A stretch of 64,000 bases of DNA from CAZCGA01 sp964498075 (GCA_964498075.1 CAZCGA010000012.1:1-64000); one strand, 5' to 3'; positions 35,041-44,027 are shown, counted from the stretch's first letter. Notes: generated by a model from the letters alone, not told the origin. Numbers and translations are program-made.

Positions 35041-35434
35041 GTTCCCTCTGCTGCGCAAGATCACGCCCTTCGGACCGGTCAGTGATCCGAAAATTCCCGT
35101 CGCGGTGCGCACCACGGCGGGTTACCGCATGTACCGCTTTGTCATCGACACTGGCGCGGACTTCTCGGTTGCACCAGACGGCCTGGCCCGCCAGATCGGC
35201 CTCGATTGGGGGGCGCTGCCGGAGACTCGAATGACCGGCGTGGAACAAGGTGGCGTCGACGCGCGTGTGGGACAGTTGCCGATACGGATCGGCGGCCTGG
35301 ACTTCACCGTTCGCTGCCTATTCGTCGGCATCCAGAAGCCTCTGTTCCTATTGGGACGAGCGGACTTCCTCGACCGCTTTGTGCTGACCATCGACCAGCG
35401 TCAAGACAAGATCATTCTCACCGAGTCACAATAG
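35030..35434 (+). CDS. retropepsin-like aspartic protease domain protein
   Basis: A 134-aa single-domain protein with the aspartic-protease motif FVIDTGADFS (Asp40-Thr41-Gly42), followed by the flap-like VEQGG region and the second hydrophobic-Gly motif LLGRADFLDRF. Such one-domain proteins would act as homodimers. The GTG start overlaps the upstream small gene by 11 bp, so expression is coupled. Catalysis is not proven for this family. Confidence 0.82.
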   Translation: MSIEFPLLRKITPFGPVSDPKIPVAVRTTAGYRMYRFVIDTGADFSVAPDGLARQIGLDWGALPETRMTGVEQGGVDARVGQLPIRIGGLDFTVRCLFVGIQKPLFLLGRADFLDRFVLTIDQRQDKIILTESQ

Positions 35435-35556
35435 TTGGAGTCTGCGTCGCACGCGGCCGGAACGCTGGTGTTCTCCTCAACGTCCAGCGCGCGGTTAACG
35501 GAACTACACCAGCGTCGCACGCGCGTCGTGCGTCCGTGAGAAAGACCGGCGCCGCG

Positions 35557-36255
35557 TCAGCGGCTCAGGAAGCGGAAGTCGGCATAGTACGCCGTTGCCT
35601 CCTGGCAGGTGTTGTCGCTGTCCGTCATGACAGCGATCGCCAAGGGCGCCGGCGGCTCGTTTCCAAAGAAGGCTGTGTAGTCAACCGCCACGTCGACGAC
35701 CTCTTCGTTCCACCTCAGTAAGGGTCCGTGGCCGCGCGAGACCACTTTCGAGTCGGAGCCATACGGGTTGTCCCACTCGACTCCGGCCGGCTCATGGCTC
35801 GACCAGACGTAGTCGATTGCGTGGCCTGGAATGGCCTCGCCGTAGAGCGTCGTGCCCACGCGGTGGCGCGCCCGTTCCCACAGCGACGCATGCTGGGGAT
35901 CAAATCGAAACATGACAGAGACCCGCGCGGCGTAGTCGTCGCCCGCTTTGGTGCGTTCATCCGGCACGGCGAAGCCGCTGTCGATCTTCCAGCGCCAGTG
36001 CAGCCGCGGAGTGGCCTTGAGGTCCACCGACTCGACCGGCAGATACAGCGCCGAGGCCGAGCAGTGACTCTCCGCCTTGACGGCGTCGAGCTCGTCCATG
36101 CGCGTGACCGTGTACGTCGTGTGCTGCGTGATCTTGGGAAACTCCAACGGGCGCCAGCCGTCGCTGCCCGGTGGGCTGAGCACGATATCGGCCGCCCACG
36201 CACGTGCCGCCAATGCCAGCGCCAGTGCGGCGCCGGCGCGCACGGTCCGTATCAT
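35557..36255 (-). CDS. exported DUF3047 protein
   Basis: A 232-aa protein with a signal peptide (cut after AARAWA) and the DUF3047 pattern: LHWRWKI, DDYAARVSVMF, DYVWSS and NTCQEATAYYADFRF. Periplasmic; function unknown. It is the last gene of the ABC-exporter operon, starting 8 bp after the adaptor gene, so it may assist that transporter. Confidence 0.85.
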   Translation of the reverse strand: MIRTVRAGAALALALAARAWAADIVLSPPGSDGWRPLEFPKITQHTTYTVTRMDELDAVKAESHCSASALYLPVESVDLKATPRLHWRWKIDSGFAVPDERTKAGDDYAARVSVMFRFDPQHASLWERARHRVGTTLYGEAIPGHAIDYVWSSHEPAGVEWDNPYGSDSKVVSRGHGPLLRWNEEVVDVAVDYTAFFGNEPPAPLAIAVMTDSDNTCQEATAYYADFRFLSR

Positions 36256-36263
36256 GCCCGGCT

Positions 36264-37463
36264 TCAGGGTGCCACGCGCACCGACTGGCCGTCACGCACC
36301 GAGACGTCGCCGACGACGAGGGCCTCGCCGCCTTTCAGGCCGCCGGCGATGCGCACGCGGTCGCCGACGTCACCGGCCGTCTCGACCGGCGTGTGATGCG
36401 CCCGCCCGTCGTTGACCACCCAGACGAAGTTGCTTCCTTGCGGGTCGCGGCGCAGCGCTGCTGCCGGCGCGAGCACCGCCGGCTGATCGGCTTGTCCCGC
36501 CGGCGGCGGGTCGGCAAGAAACGTGATGCGCGCGCTCATGTCGGGAAGCAGCCGCGCGTCAGGTTGGAGAACCCGCACCTCGACCTTGAGGGTGCCCTTC
36601 TGCCGGTCCACCTGCGGGTACAGCTTGACGACCTCGGCGGCGTAGCGGGCGTCCGGGTAGGCGTCGGGGGTCACCAGCGCCGGCTGGCCCATGCGCACGC
36701 GATTGAGATCGGCTTCGTTCACGTCGACCTCGGCGCGCATGTCGGCCAAGTTTGCCAGGCGAATGAGGTCGCCCGAGCCGGCGAAGCCGCCGGGCACCGC
36801 GATCTCACCGACCTCCTTCAACTTCGCGAGGACGACACCATCGGTCGGCGCGCGCAGCAGCGTGTACTCGAGGTTGACGCGCGATTGCGCCAGCTCGGCC
36901 TCCAGCTGCGTGATCGTCGCGCGGGCGACATCCGCCTTGTTCACCAACACATCGAGCTCCTGCTGTGAGATCACGCCTCCTCCACGCAGAGCGCGGCCGC
37001 GCTTGAGGTCGGCCTCGGCAAGGGCCAGGTTGGCGCGCGCCACCGCCAGCCCCGCCTCGGTGCGCGCCATCAGGGCGTGGTAGTCGCGGTCGTCGAGCTG
37101 CACCAGCGGATCGCCCTTGTGGACGCTCTGCCCCTCTTCGACGAAGTACCGGTCGATGCGGCCGGGGACGCGCACGCCGATTGAGACGTAGCGGTCGCCG
37201 GTGACGACGTAGCCCGATCCCGACAAAACGGGTGCCGGACCCACCTGCCCGGGTGCCGACAGCGTCGCGTAGGCGACGGTCACCTGCAGCGGCCGACGGG
37301 TCATCGCCCACACCGCGAGGGCGGCGAGGACGACGGCGACCACGATCGGGAGCGTCCGTCGCCGGCCGCCACGGCGCACCGCCGGCCGCGGCGCGGCGCC
37401 GCGGTCGATGCGCAGCGACGCCAAGTCGGCGCGCAGCTTCTCTTCACGTTCGGGGGTGGTCAT
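36264..37463 (-). CDS. periplasmic adaptor (membrane fusion protein)
   Basis: A 399-aa HlyD/RND-type adaptor: one N-terminal membrane anchor (about residues 38-54, LPIVVAVVLAALAVWA), lipoyl/barrel-sandwich halves, a helical hairpin rich in Ala/Arg/Leu (about 135-215) and a beta-barrel with RAPTDGVV. It connects an inner-membrane ABC exporter to the periplasm or an outer-membrane channel. Sits 28 bp after the second permease gene. No TolC-like gene is nearby. Confidence 0.88.
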   Translation of the reverse strand: MTTPEREEKLRADLASLRIDRGAAPRPAVRRGGRRRTLPIVVAVVLAALAVWAMTRRPLQVTVAYATLSAPGQVGPAPVLSGSGYVVTGDRYVSIGVRVPGRIDRYFVEEGQSVHKGDPLVQLDDRDYHALMARTEAGLAVARANLALAEADLKRGRALRGGGVISQQELDVLVNKADVARATITQLEAELAQSRVNLEYTLLRAPTDGVVLAKLKEVGEIAVPGGFAGSGDLIRLANLADMRAEVDVNEADLNRVRMGQPALVTPDAYPDARYAAEVVKLYPQVDRQKGTLKVEVRVLQPDARLLPDMSARITFLADPPPAGQADQPAVLAPAAALRRDPQGSNFVWVVNDGRAHHTPVETAGDVGDRVRIAGGLKGGEALVVGDVSVRDGQSVRVAP

Positions 37464-37491
37464 GCGGCTGCCCGGCTATCAACGCACAGCG

Positions 37492-38667
37492 TCACGCCTT
37501 CCGCAACGCTTCAATCGGGCGCAGGCGGGCGGCGCGCCACGCCGGCCCGAGCCCGCCGAAGACGCCGATGACCAGTGCGAGCACCAACGCTCCGACCAGG
37601 TCGGAGGTGCTGACGCGCAAGGTGATCACGTTGGTGGTGAAGGTGGCGGCGCCGAACGCCACACCGCCGAGCAGGAGCCCGATGACCCGCGACAGCCCCA
37701 CAGCACACGCGGCACCGAGGAGAAAGCCGAAGGCGGACAGTGTGACGGCCTCGATCTCGAACGCCCAGAGAATCGAGCCGCGCGAGAAGCCGAGGGCGCG
37801 CAGCGTGCCGATCTCCGCGGTGCGCGCCTGTACCGCCGCGTACATCGCATTGGAAGCACCGAAGCCGGCGCCGATCCCCGCGAGCACGGCGATGCCGATG
37901 ACCAAGACGTAGAGCGAGTTCGCCGACTCCGACTGCTTGGCGTAGTACTCGGTCTCGCGCTGGGCGTGGAGCGCATACCGGGGGTCGGCGTCGATACGGC
38001 GCATCAGCGGTTCCAGATCGGCCGCCGTCGCCGCGCGCAGGCGCGCGCCCGAGTAGGGAGACGGCCGCTTGGCATCGTTCGCCAGCTCGCGCACGTCGAT
38101 CCAGACCTCGCTCTCGAATGACGAGCCGTCGGCCTCGAGGATCCCCACGACTTTCCAGGAGCCGTGCCCGAACTCGAGGTCGCTCCCCAGTGTCGTCCCG
38201 GCATACCGGCCGACCACGCCCCGTCCCACAACCGCCTCGTGCGCGCTCGGTGTGAACATGCGACCGTCGGCGATCTTCACGCTGCGGTGGACGGCGAGGG
38301 CGACCGGCTCGACCCCGCGCACGAGCACGTTCTCGCGGCCGCCGGCGTGCGTGTGGAAGAACGGCTGCACCACCAACTCGGGCGAGGCCAGTGGTTGGTC
38401 GGCCGCGTCGCGCGCGATGCCGTCGAGGAAGCGAATGGTTTGAAAGGCCGCGAGTGGAAGCCAGCTGGCGCCGTCGTTATCCGAGCCCTTGCGCATGACC
38501 ACCACGTTCATCGGGTCGCCGCTCGACGCGACCGTCCGCTTCAGGCTGGTTATCAAGCCCAGAAACAAGCTGCACGCGACCACGACCAGCGCGATCACGC
38601 TCGCCGACATCAGGCTGCGTAGCGGCCGCGCCGCGATGTTGCGGGCGCTGTACGAGAGCGGCAGCAT
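37492..38667 (-). CDS. MacB/FtsX-type ABC permease (second)
   Basis: A 391-aa permease with an N-terminal helix, a large periplasmic domain (about 45-265) and three C-terminal helices, the MacB/LolC layout. The C-terminal block AMYAAVQARTAEIGTLRALGFSRGSI is the FtsX signature region. Begins one base after the stop of the other permease; the two differ in sequence and would form a heterodimer. Start set at the ATG giving MLPLSYSARNI. Confidence 0.87.
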   Translation of the reverse strand: MLPLSYSARNIAARPLRSLMSASVIALVVVACSLFLGLITSLKRTVASSGDPMNVVVMRKGSDNDGASWLPLAAFQTIRFLDGIARDAADQPLASPELVVQPFFHTHAGGRENVLVRGVEPVALAVHRSVKIADGRMFTPSAHEAVVGRGVVGRYAGTTLGSDLEFGHGSWKVVGILEADGSSFESEVWIDVRELANDAKRPSPYSGARLRAATAADLEPLMRRIDADPRYALHAQRETEYYAKQSESANSLYVLVIGIAVLAGIGAGFGASNAMYAAVQARTAEIGTLRALGFSRGSILWAFEIEAVTLSAFGFLLGAACAVGLSRVIGLLLGGVAFGAATFTTNVITLRVSTSDLVGALVLALVIGVFGGLGPAWRAARLRPIEALRKA

Positions 38668-38668
38668 C

Positions 38669-39835
38669 TTAGAACACCTCGTGCAGCGTCTGGACCACGG
38701 GTTTGCGGGCGGCGCCAAAGGACGGCACGATTCCGGCCAGCATGCCGACGAAGAGCGACAGAAACAGACCTTGCACGACCACCGGTGCCGTCACAATGAA
38801 GCTGGAGAGCGGTCCAAGGGCCGGGTTCCATCCCGTCGACGCCTGGAGCAGGCGCGTCAGGCCGATCGCGACCAGCACGCCGACGCTCCCGGCGACGCTG
38901 GACAAGGCGACGGCCTCGGCGAACAAGGTGCCGAAGATGACGCGCCGGCCGAAGCCGATCGCTTTGAGCACCGCGAGCTCGCGGGAGCGCTCACGGACGC
39001 CCATCGAGGCGGTGTTCGCGGCGATGAAGACGATGCACAGGGCCACGAGCCCCGTGACGATGAGCACGATGGTGAGAAAGCCCTTCAGCGACCCGAAGAA
39101 ATTTGCAAAGTAACTCTTCTCGGTCTCGCAGGCCGTCTCCGCCTCGCTGTTGCGCGACAGATCGTCGATCGTCCGCATGATCTCGTTCACGCGGTTCGGA
39201 TCGCGGGCGTGCACCCAGATGACGTTGGCGATGCCGAGGCCGTGGTAGCCGCGCGCCTTGAGTGACTCGTCGAGGTACGTCCAGTTGATCCAGAAGATCG
39301 GCGAGCGCTCGTTCGGGATCTCGCCGACGATGCGCAGATCGAGATTCACCGGCCACACGGTGCTGCGCAGGGTGATGCGCTCGCCGATCTTCCAGCCGTA
39401 CTTGTGCATCGTTTGGCGGCCGACGATGGCGCCGTCACGGTAGCGGCGGAAGTCGGCGAGCTGCTCGGCGGGGATGTTGTAGTCCGGATACACCGCGCCG
39501 ACGTATTCCGCTTCGACGGCGAAGTTCGGAAACGTGACGTGCCCCTCCTCCTCGAAGGCGCCCCCGAACCACATCGTCGCGGTGGCCGCCTCGACGCCGT
39601 CGAGCTGGCGCACCTTGCGGGTGAAGGCGTACGGCATCGAGTAGACGACCCCGCCTTTGTTGTGCACCGAGATGCGCGTGTTGCTGGCGATGCTGCTGAG
39701 CAATGCGTCGAGGCCGGCGGGCATGGTGAGCAGCAGGCACACCAGGACGACGGCCAGCATGATGGCGCCGCCGGTCAGGACCGTGCGCAGCTTGTTGCGC
39801 CCCAGGTTGGCGCGGATGAGGCCCAAGTACTTCAT
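38669..39835 (-). CDS. MacB/FtsX-type ABC permease (first)
   Basis: A 388-aa FtsX-type permease with the same layout as its neighbour: N-terminal helix, periplasmic domain, three C-terminal helices, and the conserved TASMGVRERSRELAVLKAIGF segment. Start chosen at ATG (MKYLGLIRANLGRNKLR), 5 bp downstream of the ATPase stop. Operon order is ATPase, this permease, second permease, adaptor, DUF3047 protein. Confidence 0.88.
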   Translation of the reverse strand: MKYLGLIRANLGRNKLRTVLTGGAIMLAVVLVCLLLTMPAGLDALLSSIASNTRISVHNKGGVVYSMPYAFTRKVRQLDGVEAATATMWFGGAFEEEGHVTFPNFAVEAEYVGAVYPDYNIPAEQLADFRRYRDGAIVGRQTMHKYGWKIGERITLRSTVWPVNLDLRIVGEIPNERSPIFWINWTYLDESLKARGYHGLGIANVIWVHARDPNRVNEIMRTIDDLSRNSEAETACETEKSYFANFFGSLKGFLTIVLIVTGLVALCIVFIAANTASMGVRERSRELAVLKAIGFGRRVIFGTLFAEAVALSSVAGSVGVLVAIGLTRLLQASTGWNPALGPLSSFIVTAPVVVQGLFLSLFVGMLAGIVPSFGAARKPVVQTLHEVF

Positions 39836-39840
39836 CGCCC

Positions 39841-40605
39841 TCAGCGCGCACCGGCCGCAGCGCCCACGCCAGCAGCCAGATGGATCGCCGCTTCGGCGCG
39901 CTCCGCCTCTTCGCCCTCGAGCAGCACGCCCTTGTCGAGATGGTAGGCGTCGTCGACGAAGCGCAGCGCGCGCGGGTCGTGCGTCACCATGACCACGGTC
40001 TTTCCAAAGTCGTGCTTGAGCTGGCGCAGCAGGGCAAGGATCGCCTCGGCGTTGCGCGCGTCGAGGTCGCCGGTGGGCTCGTCGGCGACGATGAGATCCG
40101 GGTCGGTGACGATGGCGCGCGCAATGGCGACGCGTTGCTGCTCGCCGCCCGACAACGCGCGCGGGTAATGATCCATCCGCTCCTCGAGACCCACCACCCG
40201 CAACGCCGTCTCGGCGCGCTGCCGGCGCTCCGCCTTGTCGAGATGCGTCAGCAGCAACGGCAACGCGACGTTGTCGCGCGCCGAGAGCACCGGAATCAGA
40301 TTGAAGAACTGGAAGATCAAGCCGACGTGCCGGGCGCGCCACTGCGCCAGCTCGTCCTCGGACAGGTCGTTGAGCTTCTGCCCGGCGACGTACACCTCGC
40401 CGGTGTTCGGCCGGTCGATGCCCGACACCAAGTTGAGCAGCGTCGACTTCCCCGATCCCGACGGTCCCATGAAAGCGACGAAGTGGCCAGTCGGGATTGA
40501 CAGCGAGACGTTCTCCAACGCGTGGATGTCGTCGACGCCACGCACGTAGCGCCGCGAGACGTGGTGAATCAGGATCAGGGGTGCGTCCGGCCGATGCGCA
40601 TCCAT
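39841..40605 (-). CDS. LolD/MacB-type ABC ATPase
   Basis: A 254-aa ATPase with Walker A (GPSGSGKST), Q-loop (LIFQFFNLIP), signature (LSGGEQQR), Walker B (LIVADEPTGDLD) and H-loop (VTHDPR). The FQFFNLIP and DEPTGDLD forms are typical of MacB/LolD. Energises the two adjacent permeases for export of a lipid, peptide or lipoprotein; substrate unknown. Start set at the ATG giving MDAHRPDAP. Confidence 0.92.
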   Translation of the reverse strand: MDAHRPDAPLILIHHVSRRYVRGVDDIHALENVSLSIPTGHFVAFMGPSGSGKSTLLNLVSGIDRPNTGEVYVAGQKLNDLSEDELAQWRARHVGLIFQFFNLIPVLSARDNVALPLLLTHLDKAERRQRAETALRVVGLEERMDHYPRALSGGEQQRVAIARAIVTDPDLIVADEPTGDLDARNAEAILALLRQLKHDFGKTVVMVTHDPRALRFVDDAYHLDKGVLLEGEEAERAEAAIHLAAGVGAAAGAR

Positions 40606-40712
40606 TCGGGCGGGAATCCTAACGCAGCGCCCGCCGAGAGGCGAGGGAGCCCGCTCTGGGGTTCTTGACCGCATCGGCAAACCGGGCAAGGTTGCATCCG
40701 GGAGGCGCGGCA

Positions 40713-41855
40713 ATGGCTCAGACGATCCACGGCGAATGCGAGCGGCGGTTTGCTGGGGTGCGCGATGCCTTCGCCGCTAACTTCGAGGCGGGCAGCGAGG
40801 TCGGCGCCTCGTTCGCCGCCACCGTCGACGGCACGCCCGTGGCCGATCTGTGGGGTGGGTACGCCGACGCGGCGCGCACGCGGCCGTGGGAACGCGACAC
40901 GATCGTCAACGTCTTCTCGACGACCAAGGCGATGGTGGCGCTCTGTGCGCACCTGCTCGTCGATCGCGGCCAGCTCGACGTGGACGCGCCCGTCGCCCGC
41001 TACTGGCCGGAGTTCGCGCAGGCGGGCAAAGCCGAGATCCCGGTGCGCTACCTGCTGAGTCACACCGCCGGCCTCGCGGGAATCCGGCAGCCGCTATCCG
41101 CGCAGGCGTTCTACGACTGGCCGCGCATGGTGGAGGTGCTCGCGGCCGAAACACCGTGGTGGCCGCCGGGGAGCGTCAGCGGCTATCACGCCATGACCTT
41201 CGGCTACCTCGTCGGCGAGGTCATTCGACGCATCAGCGGCAAGACGCCCGGTACGTTTTTCCGCGACGAAGTTGCGGCGCCGCTCGCGGTCGATTTCCAC
41301 ATCGGCCTGGCGGCGCGCGAGGACGCTCGCGTCGCCGAGATGATTCCGCCCACGCCGGAGGAGACAGCCGCCGCCGGCGCCGCCGTGGATCCGGAGTCGA
41401 TGCTCGGCAAGGTGGTGGGAAACCCGCCGCTCACTGCGGAGGCGGCGAACACGCGCGCCTGGCGGGCGGCCGAGATCCCGGCCGCGAACGGTCACGGCAA
41501 CGCGCGCTCGGTTGCCCGCGCGATGGCGGCGCTCGCCTGCGGTGGGACGCTGGATGGGGTGCGGTTGCTGCGGCCGGAGACCATCGAACGGGCGATCGCG
41601 GAGCAGTGCTACGGCCGCGATCTCGTGCTCCCCATTCCGATGCGCTGGGGGCTGGGGTTCATGATGGCGAGCCCGGATCTGCCGCTCGGTCCCAACCCGC
41701 GCACCTTCGGTCACGGCGGCTGGGGCGGCTCGTTGGGCATCGCCGACCTCGACGCGCGCGTCAGCTGGGCCTACGTGATGAACAAGATGTCGCCGGGCAC
41801 CACGGGCGACACGCGGGCGGCCGGACTCGTGGCGGCGCTATACGGGTCGCTGTAG
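40713..41855 (+). CDS. beta-lactamase-fold serine hydrolase
   Basis: A 380-aa protein of the class C beta-lactamase/EstB esterase family. The nucleophile motif SxxK is Ser69-Thr-Thr-Lys72 (FSTTK), the Tyr motif region is SGYHAMTFGY, and the C-terminal HGGWGGS replaces the KTG box. No signal peptide, so it is probably a cytoplasmic esterase rather than a drug-hydrolysing enzyme. GGGAGG upstream supports the ATG. Confidence 0.88.
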   Translation: MAQTIHGECERRFAGVRDAFAANFEAGSEVGASFAATVDGTPVADLWGGYADAARTRPWERDTIVNVFSTTKAMVALCAHLLVDRGQLDVDAPVARYWPEFAQAGKAEIPVRYLLSHTAGLAGIRQPLSAQAFYDWPRMVEVLAAETPWWPPGSVSGYHAMTFGYLVGEVIRRISGKTPGTFFRDEVAAPLAVDFHIGLAAREDARVAEMIPPTPEETAAAGAAVDPESMLGKVVGNPPLTAEAANTRAWRAAEIPAANGHGNARSVARAMAALACGGTLDGVRLLRPETIERAIAEQCYGRDLVLPIPMRWGLGFMMASPDLPLGPNPRTFGHGGWGGSLGIADLDARVSWAYVMNKMSPGTTGDTRAAGLVAALYGSL

Positions 41856-41877
41856 GGGCGACCCTGTGTGGTCGCCC
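41853..41877. repeat. REP-like palindrome, type A, copy 1
   Basis: Perfect stem GGGCGACC/GGTCGCCC (41856-41863 and 41870-41877) with leading TAG that supplies the stop of the serine hydrolase gene. The same unit recurs at 42191 and 42532. Confidence 0.85.
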
Positions 41878-42190
41878 ATTCTGAATCACGGTTGCAGGTT
41901 CCCAACCCCGAATGACATTCGATCCTGACAGACACCATCGCCGCTCTCTCCGACTGCGGGGCTGCGACTATGCGCAGGCGGGCGTGTATTTCGTCACCGT
42001 GTGCACGCAGCAGCGTGCATGCCTGTTCGGTGAGATTGCTGAAACCGAAATGCGCCTGAACAACAGGGGCCAGATGGTCGCCAGATGGTGGGATGAACTG
42101 AGCCGCAAGTTTCCATCCGATTGAGACCGACGAATCGATCGTGATGCCCAATCACTTTCATGGCGTCCTGTTCGTCGTCAGCCATCCCGG

Positions 42191-42216
42191 TAGGGGCGAC
42201 CCTGCGTGGTCGCCCT
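42191..42216. repeat. REP-like palindrome, type A, copy 2
   Basis: Stem GGGCGACC (42195-42202) and GGTCGCCC (42209-42216), matching copy 1 apart from one loop base. It lies inside the transposase coding region and is translated in frame as RGDPAWSP. Confidence 0.85.
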
Positions 42217-42281
42217 CTTCGGCGGAGCAGCGGGCGCCCATCGACCCAACGTCACGGGCGGGGGCGACCGCACCAGAAGAA

Positions 42282-42307
42282 GGGCACCCACGCCGGGGTG
42301 CCCCTAC
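42282..42307. repeat. REP-like palindrome, type B, copy 1
   Basis: Stem GGGCACCC (42282-42289) and GGGTGCCC (42296-42303), ending CCCCTAC, which is the reverse complement of the type A leader GTAGGGG. Types A and B therefore face each other, as in REP doublets (BIMEs). Confidence 0.85.
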
Positions 42308-42531
42308 GCTGGGGGATATCGTCGGTTGGTTCAAGACGATGACGACCAACGAATACATCCGTGGCGTCAAACAGCACGGCTGGCCGTCATTCCAAGGAAA
42401 AGTGTGGCAGCGCAACTACTACGAGCACATCATTCGCAACGAACGTGAACTGACCCAGATCCGCAAATACATAGCATCGAATCCGGCGCGTTGGACCATC
42501 GACCCAGAGAACCCAACCGCGGGCACATCTG

Positions 42532-42557
42532 GTAGGGGCGACCCTGTGTGGTCGCCC
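42532..42557. repeat. REP-like palindrome, type A, copy 3
   Basis: Stem GGGCGACC (42536-42543) and GGTCGCCC (42550-42557), same loop as copy 1. In frame near the transposase C-terminus. Confidence 0.85.
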
Positions 42558-42617
42558 TCTTCTTCGGCGTCGACTGCGGCAATTGCCCCTGCGTCGGTTG
42601 GCGGGGCGGCGGCGGAA

Positions 42618-42643
42618 GGACACCCACGTAGGGGTGCCCCTAC
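42618..42643. repeat. REP-like palindrome, type B, copy 2
   Basis: Stem of ACACCC/GGGTGC type ending GGGGTGCCCCTAC, matching type B copy 1 with a slightly altered left arm. Forms an inverted doublet with type A copy 3, 60 bp upstream. Confidence 0.8.
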
Positions 42644-42741
42644 GAACCACATGGATCGTCCGGAAACGGGCAACGCAGTGGAGCGACCGTGGGACAAGCA
42701 CTAGTAGAGCGATCACCGCCGAGCGGGTCGAGACGGGTTAA

Positions 42742-43266
42742 GCGATCCGCCTCGCCGAGTTGACGATCGAAGTTCCTCCGATAAGGGAGCAGCAACGCAT
42801 CGCGGCGATCCTGCGCGACCAGATGGCGGCGGTGGAGCGGGCGCCGGCCGCGGCAGAGGCGCGTGCGACCTGTGGTGCATCGTCAGCCTGCCGCAGGGCG
42901 TGTTCATTGCGGCAGGTGGAAGCAGTAAAACCGATCCTATTGTTCTTCACCAAGGCGGGACCAACCGAGCGCACTTGGTACTACGATCTGTCAGATCTGA
43001 AGGTCGGCAAGAAGACGCCGCTCACCCTGCACAAGTTCGAAGAGTTCCTCCGGCTGTTGCCGGAGCGTGCCGACAGCGACCGCAGCTGGATCGTCACGCG
43101 CAAGGAGATCGAGGACAAGGGCTTCGATCTCAAGGCCGTGAACCCTCACGCGCCGAACCGCGAGGACACGCGAACACCGGAGGAGCTGCTCGCGCTGATC
43201 GAAGCAAGAGGTCGGGAAGTGGCGGAGGCGCTGGCAGTGCTGCGCTCGAAGCAGGCACCGCGGTAG
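42742..43266 (+). pseudogene. type I restriction scar: HsdS tail fused to HsdM tail
   Basis: Residues from 42742 read IRLAELTIEVPPIREQQRIA, the conserved end of an HsdS target-recognition half. The frame then crosses at about 42865 into HsdM (N6-adenine methylase) sequence: first SLPQGVFIAAG in another frame, then back into frame with LLFFTKAGPTERTWYYDLSD and the rest of the methylase C-terminus (RKEIEDKGFDLKAVNPH). So HsdS and HsdM ends were joined by a deletion and also carry an indel near 42935. No catalytic NPPF motif is left, so it is inactive. Confidence 0.8.
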
Positions 43267-43454
43267 TCGGCCCTCTCCGGCGACGACCTGCACGCCCCCC
43301 CCGCGGCGTGCAACGGCTCCGCCTCGGATCTCACGTTTGCAAAGGGGCTCAGGAGTTCTTCTACGGATAGGAACGTCGCGCTACAGTGGCGTGCACCCCA
43401 ACCTGTGCAGCGCGATACAGAAGCGCGGCATTTGTCTTGCTTCGCTACCGCCTG

Positions 43455-44027
43455 ATGCAACTGCCGCCACAAATCACCTTTCGCGACTTCGAGCCATCGG
43501 ACGCCGTCGAGGCGAAGATTCGCACGCGCCTGGCGCGCCTCGGTCGTTACTACGAGCGCATCATGGGCTGCCGCGTCGTGGTGGAGGCACCCCATCGCCG
43601 CCACCACCAAGGCAAGCACTATCACGTACGCATCGACCTCACCGTGCCGGGCGGCGAGCTGGTGGTGAACCGTGAGCCGCCGGAGCACGACGCCTACGAA
43701 GACGTGTACGTCGCCATCCGCGATGCGTTCGACGCCGCCGAGCGGCGCCTGGAAGATTACGCGCGACGCCAGCGGGGCGCGCTCAAAACGCATGTGGCGG
43801 CGCCGGCGGCGCGCGTCGCCAGGCTGTTTCCGGCCGACGGTTACGGCTTCCTCGAAACGCCGGACCGCACGGAGATCTACTTCCACCGCAACAGCGTCCT
43901 GCACGACGCCTTCGGCCAGTTGCAGGTCGGCGACGAGGTCGAGTTCGTCGAAGAGCTCGGCGACAAGGGTCCGCAAGCGAGCACCGTCCGCATCGCCGGC
44001 CAGCGTCGCGCGCCGGGCCCGGGCTGA
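43455..44027 (+). CDS. HPF/RaiA-like ribosome-associated protein fused to cold-shock-like domain
   Basis: A 190-aa protein. Residues 1-105 have the hibernation-factor fold pattern (ITFRDFEPSDAVEAKIRTRL, KHYHVRIDLTVPGGELVVNR, DAYEDVYVAIRDAFDAAERRLEDY). Residues about 120-185 form a cold-shock-like OB fold (ARLFPADGYGFLETPD, EIYFHRNSV). RaiA/HPF binds the decoding centre of resting ribosomes; the OB fold would bind RNA. Start set at the ATG giving MQLPPQIT. Confidence 0.88.
   Translation: MQLPPQITFRDFEPSDAVEAKIRTRLARLGRYYERIMGCRVVVEAPHRRHHQGKHYHVRIDLTVPGGELVVNREPPEHDAYEDVYVAIRDAFDAAERRLEDYARRQRGALKTHVAAPAARVARLFPADGYGFLETPDRTEIYFHRNSVLHDAFGQLQVGDEVEFVEELGDKGPQASTVRIAGQRRAPGPG

Larger units (their letters stand above)
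41912..42704 (+). pseudogene. RAYT (REP-associated Y1 transposase), frameshifted
   Basis: Two frames of one gene. The first part (41912-42124) starts RHHRRSLRLRGCDYAQAGVYF and stops after KFPSD; dropping one C near 42117 would continue it as IETDESIVMPNHFHGV. The second frame has the HUH motif (HFH in MPNHFHGV) and the catalytic-Tyr segment NYYEHIIRNE, both hallmarks of IS200/IS605-like REP-associated transposases. Three REP-like palindromes are inserted in frame in or after the catalytic region. The extra base makes it inactive as read, unless it is a sequencing error. Confidence 0.85.
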
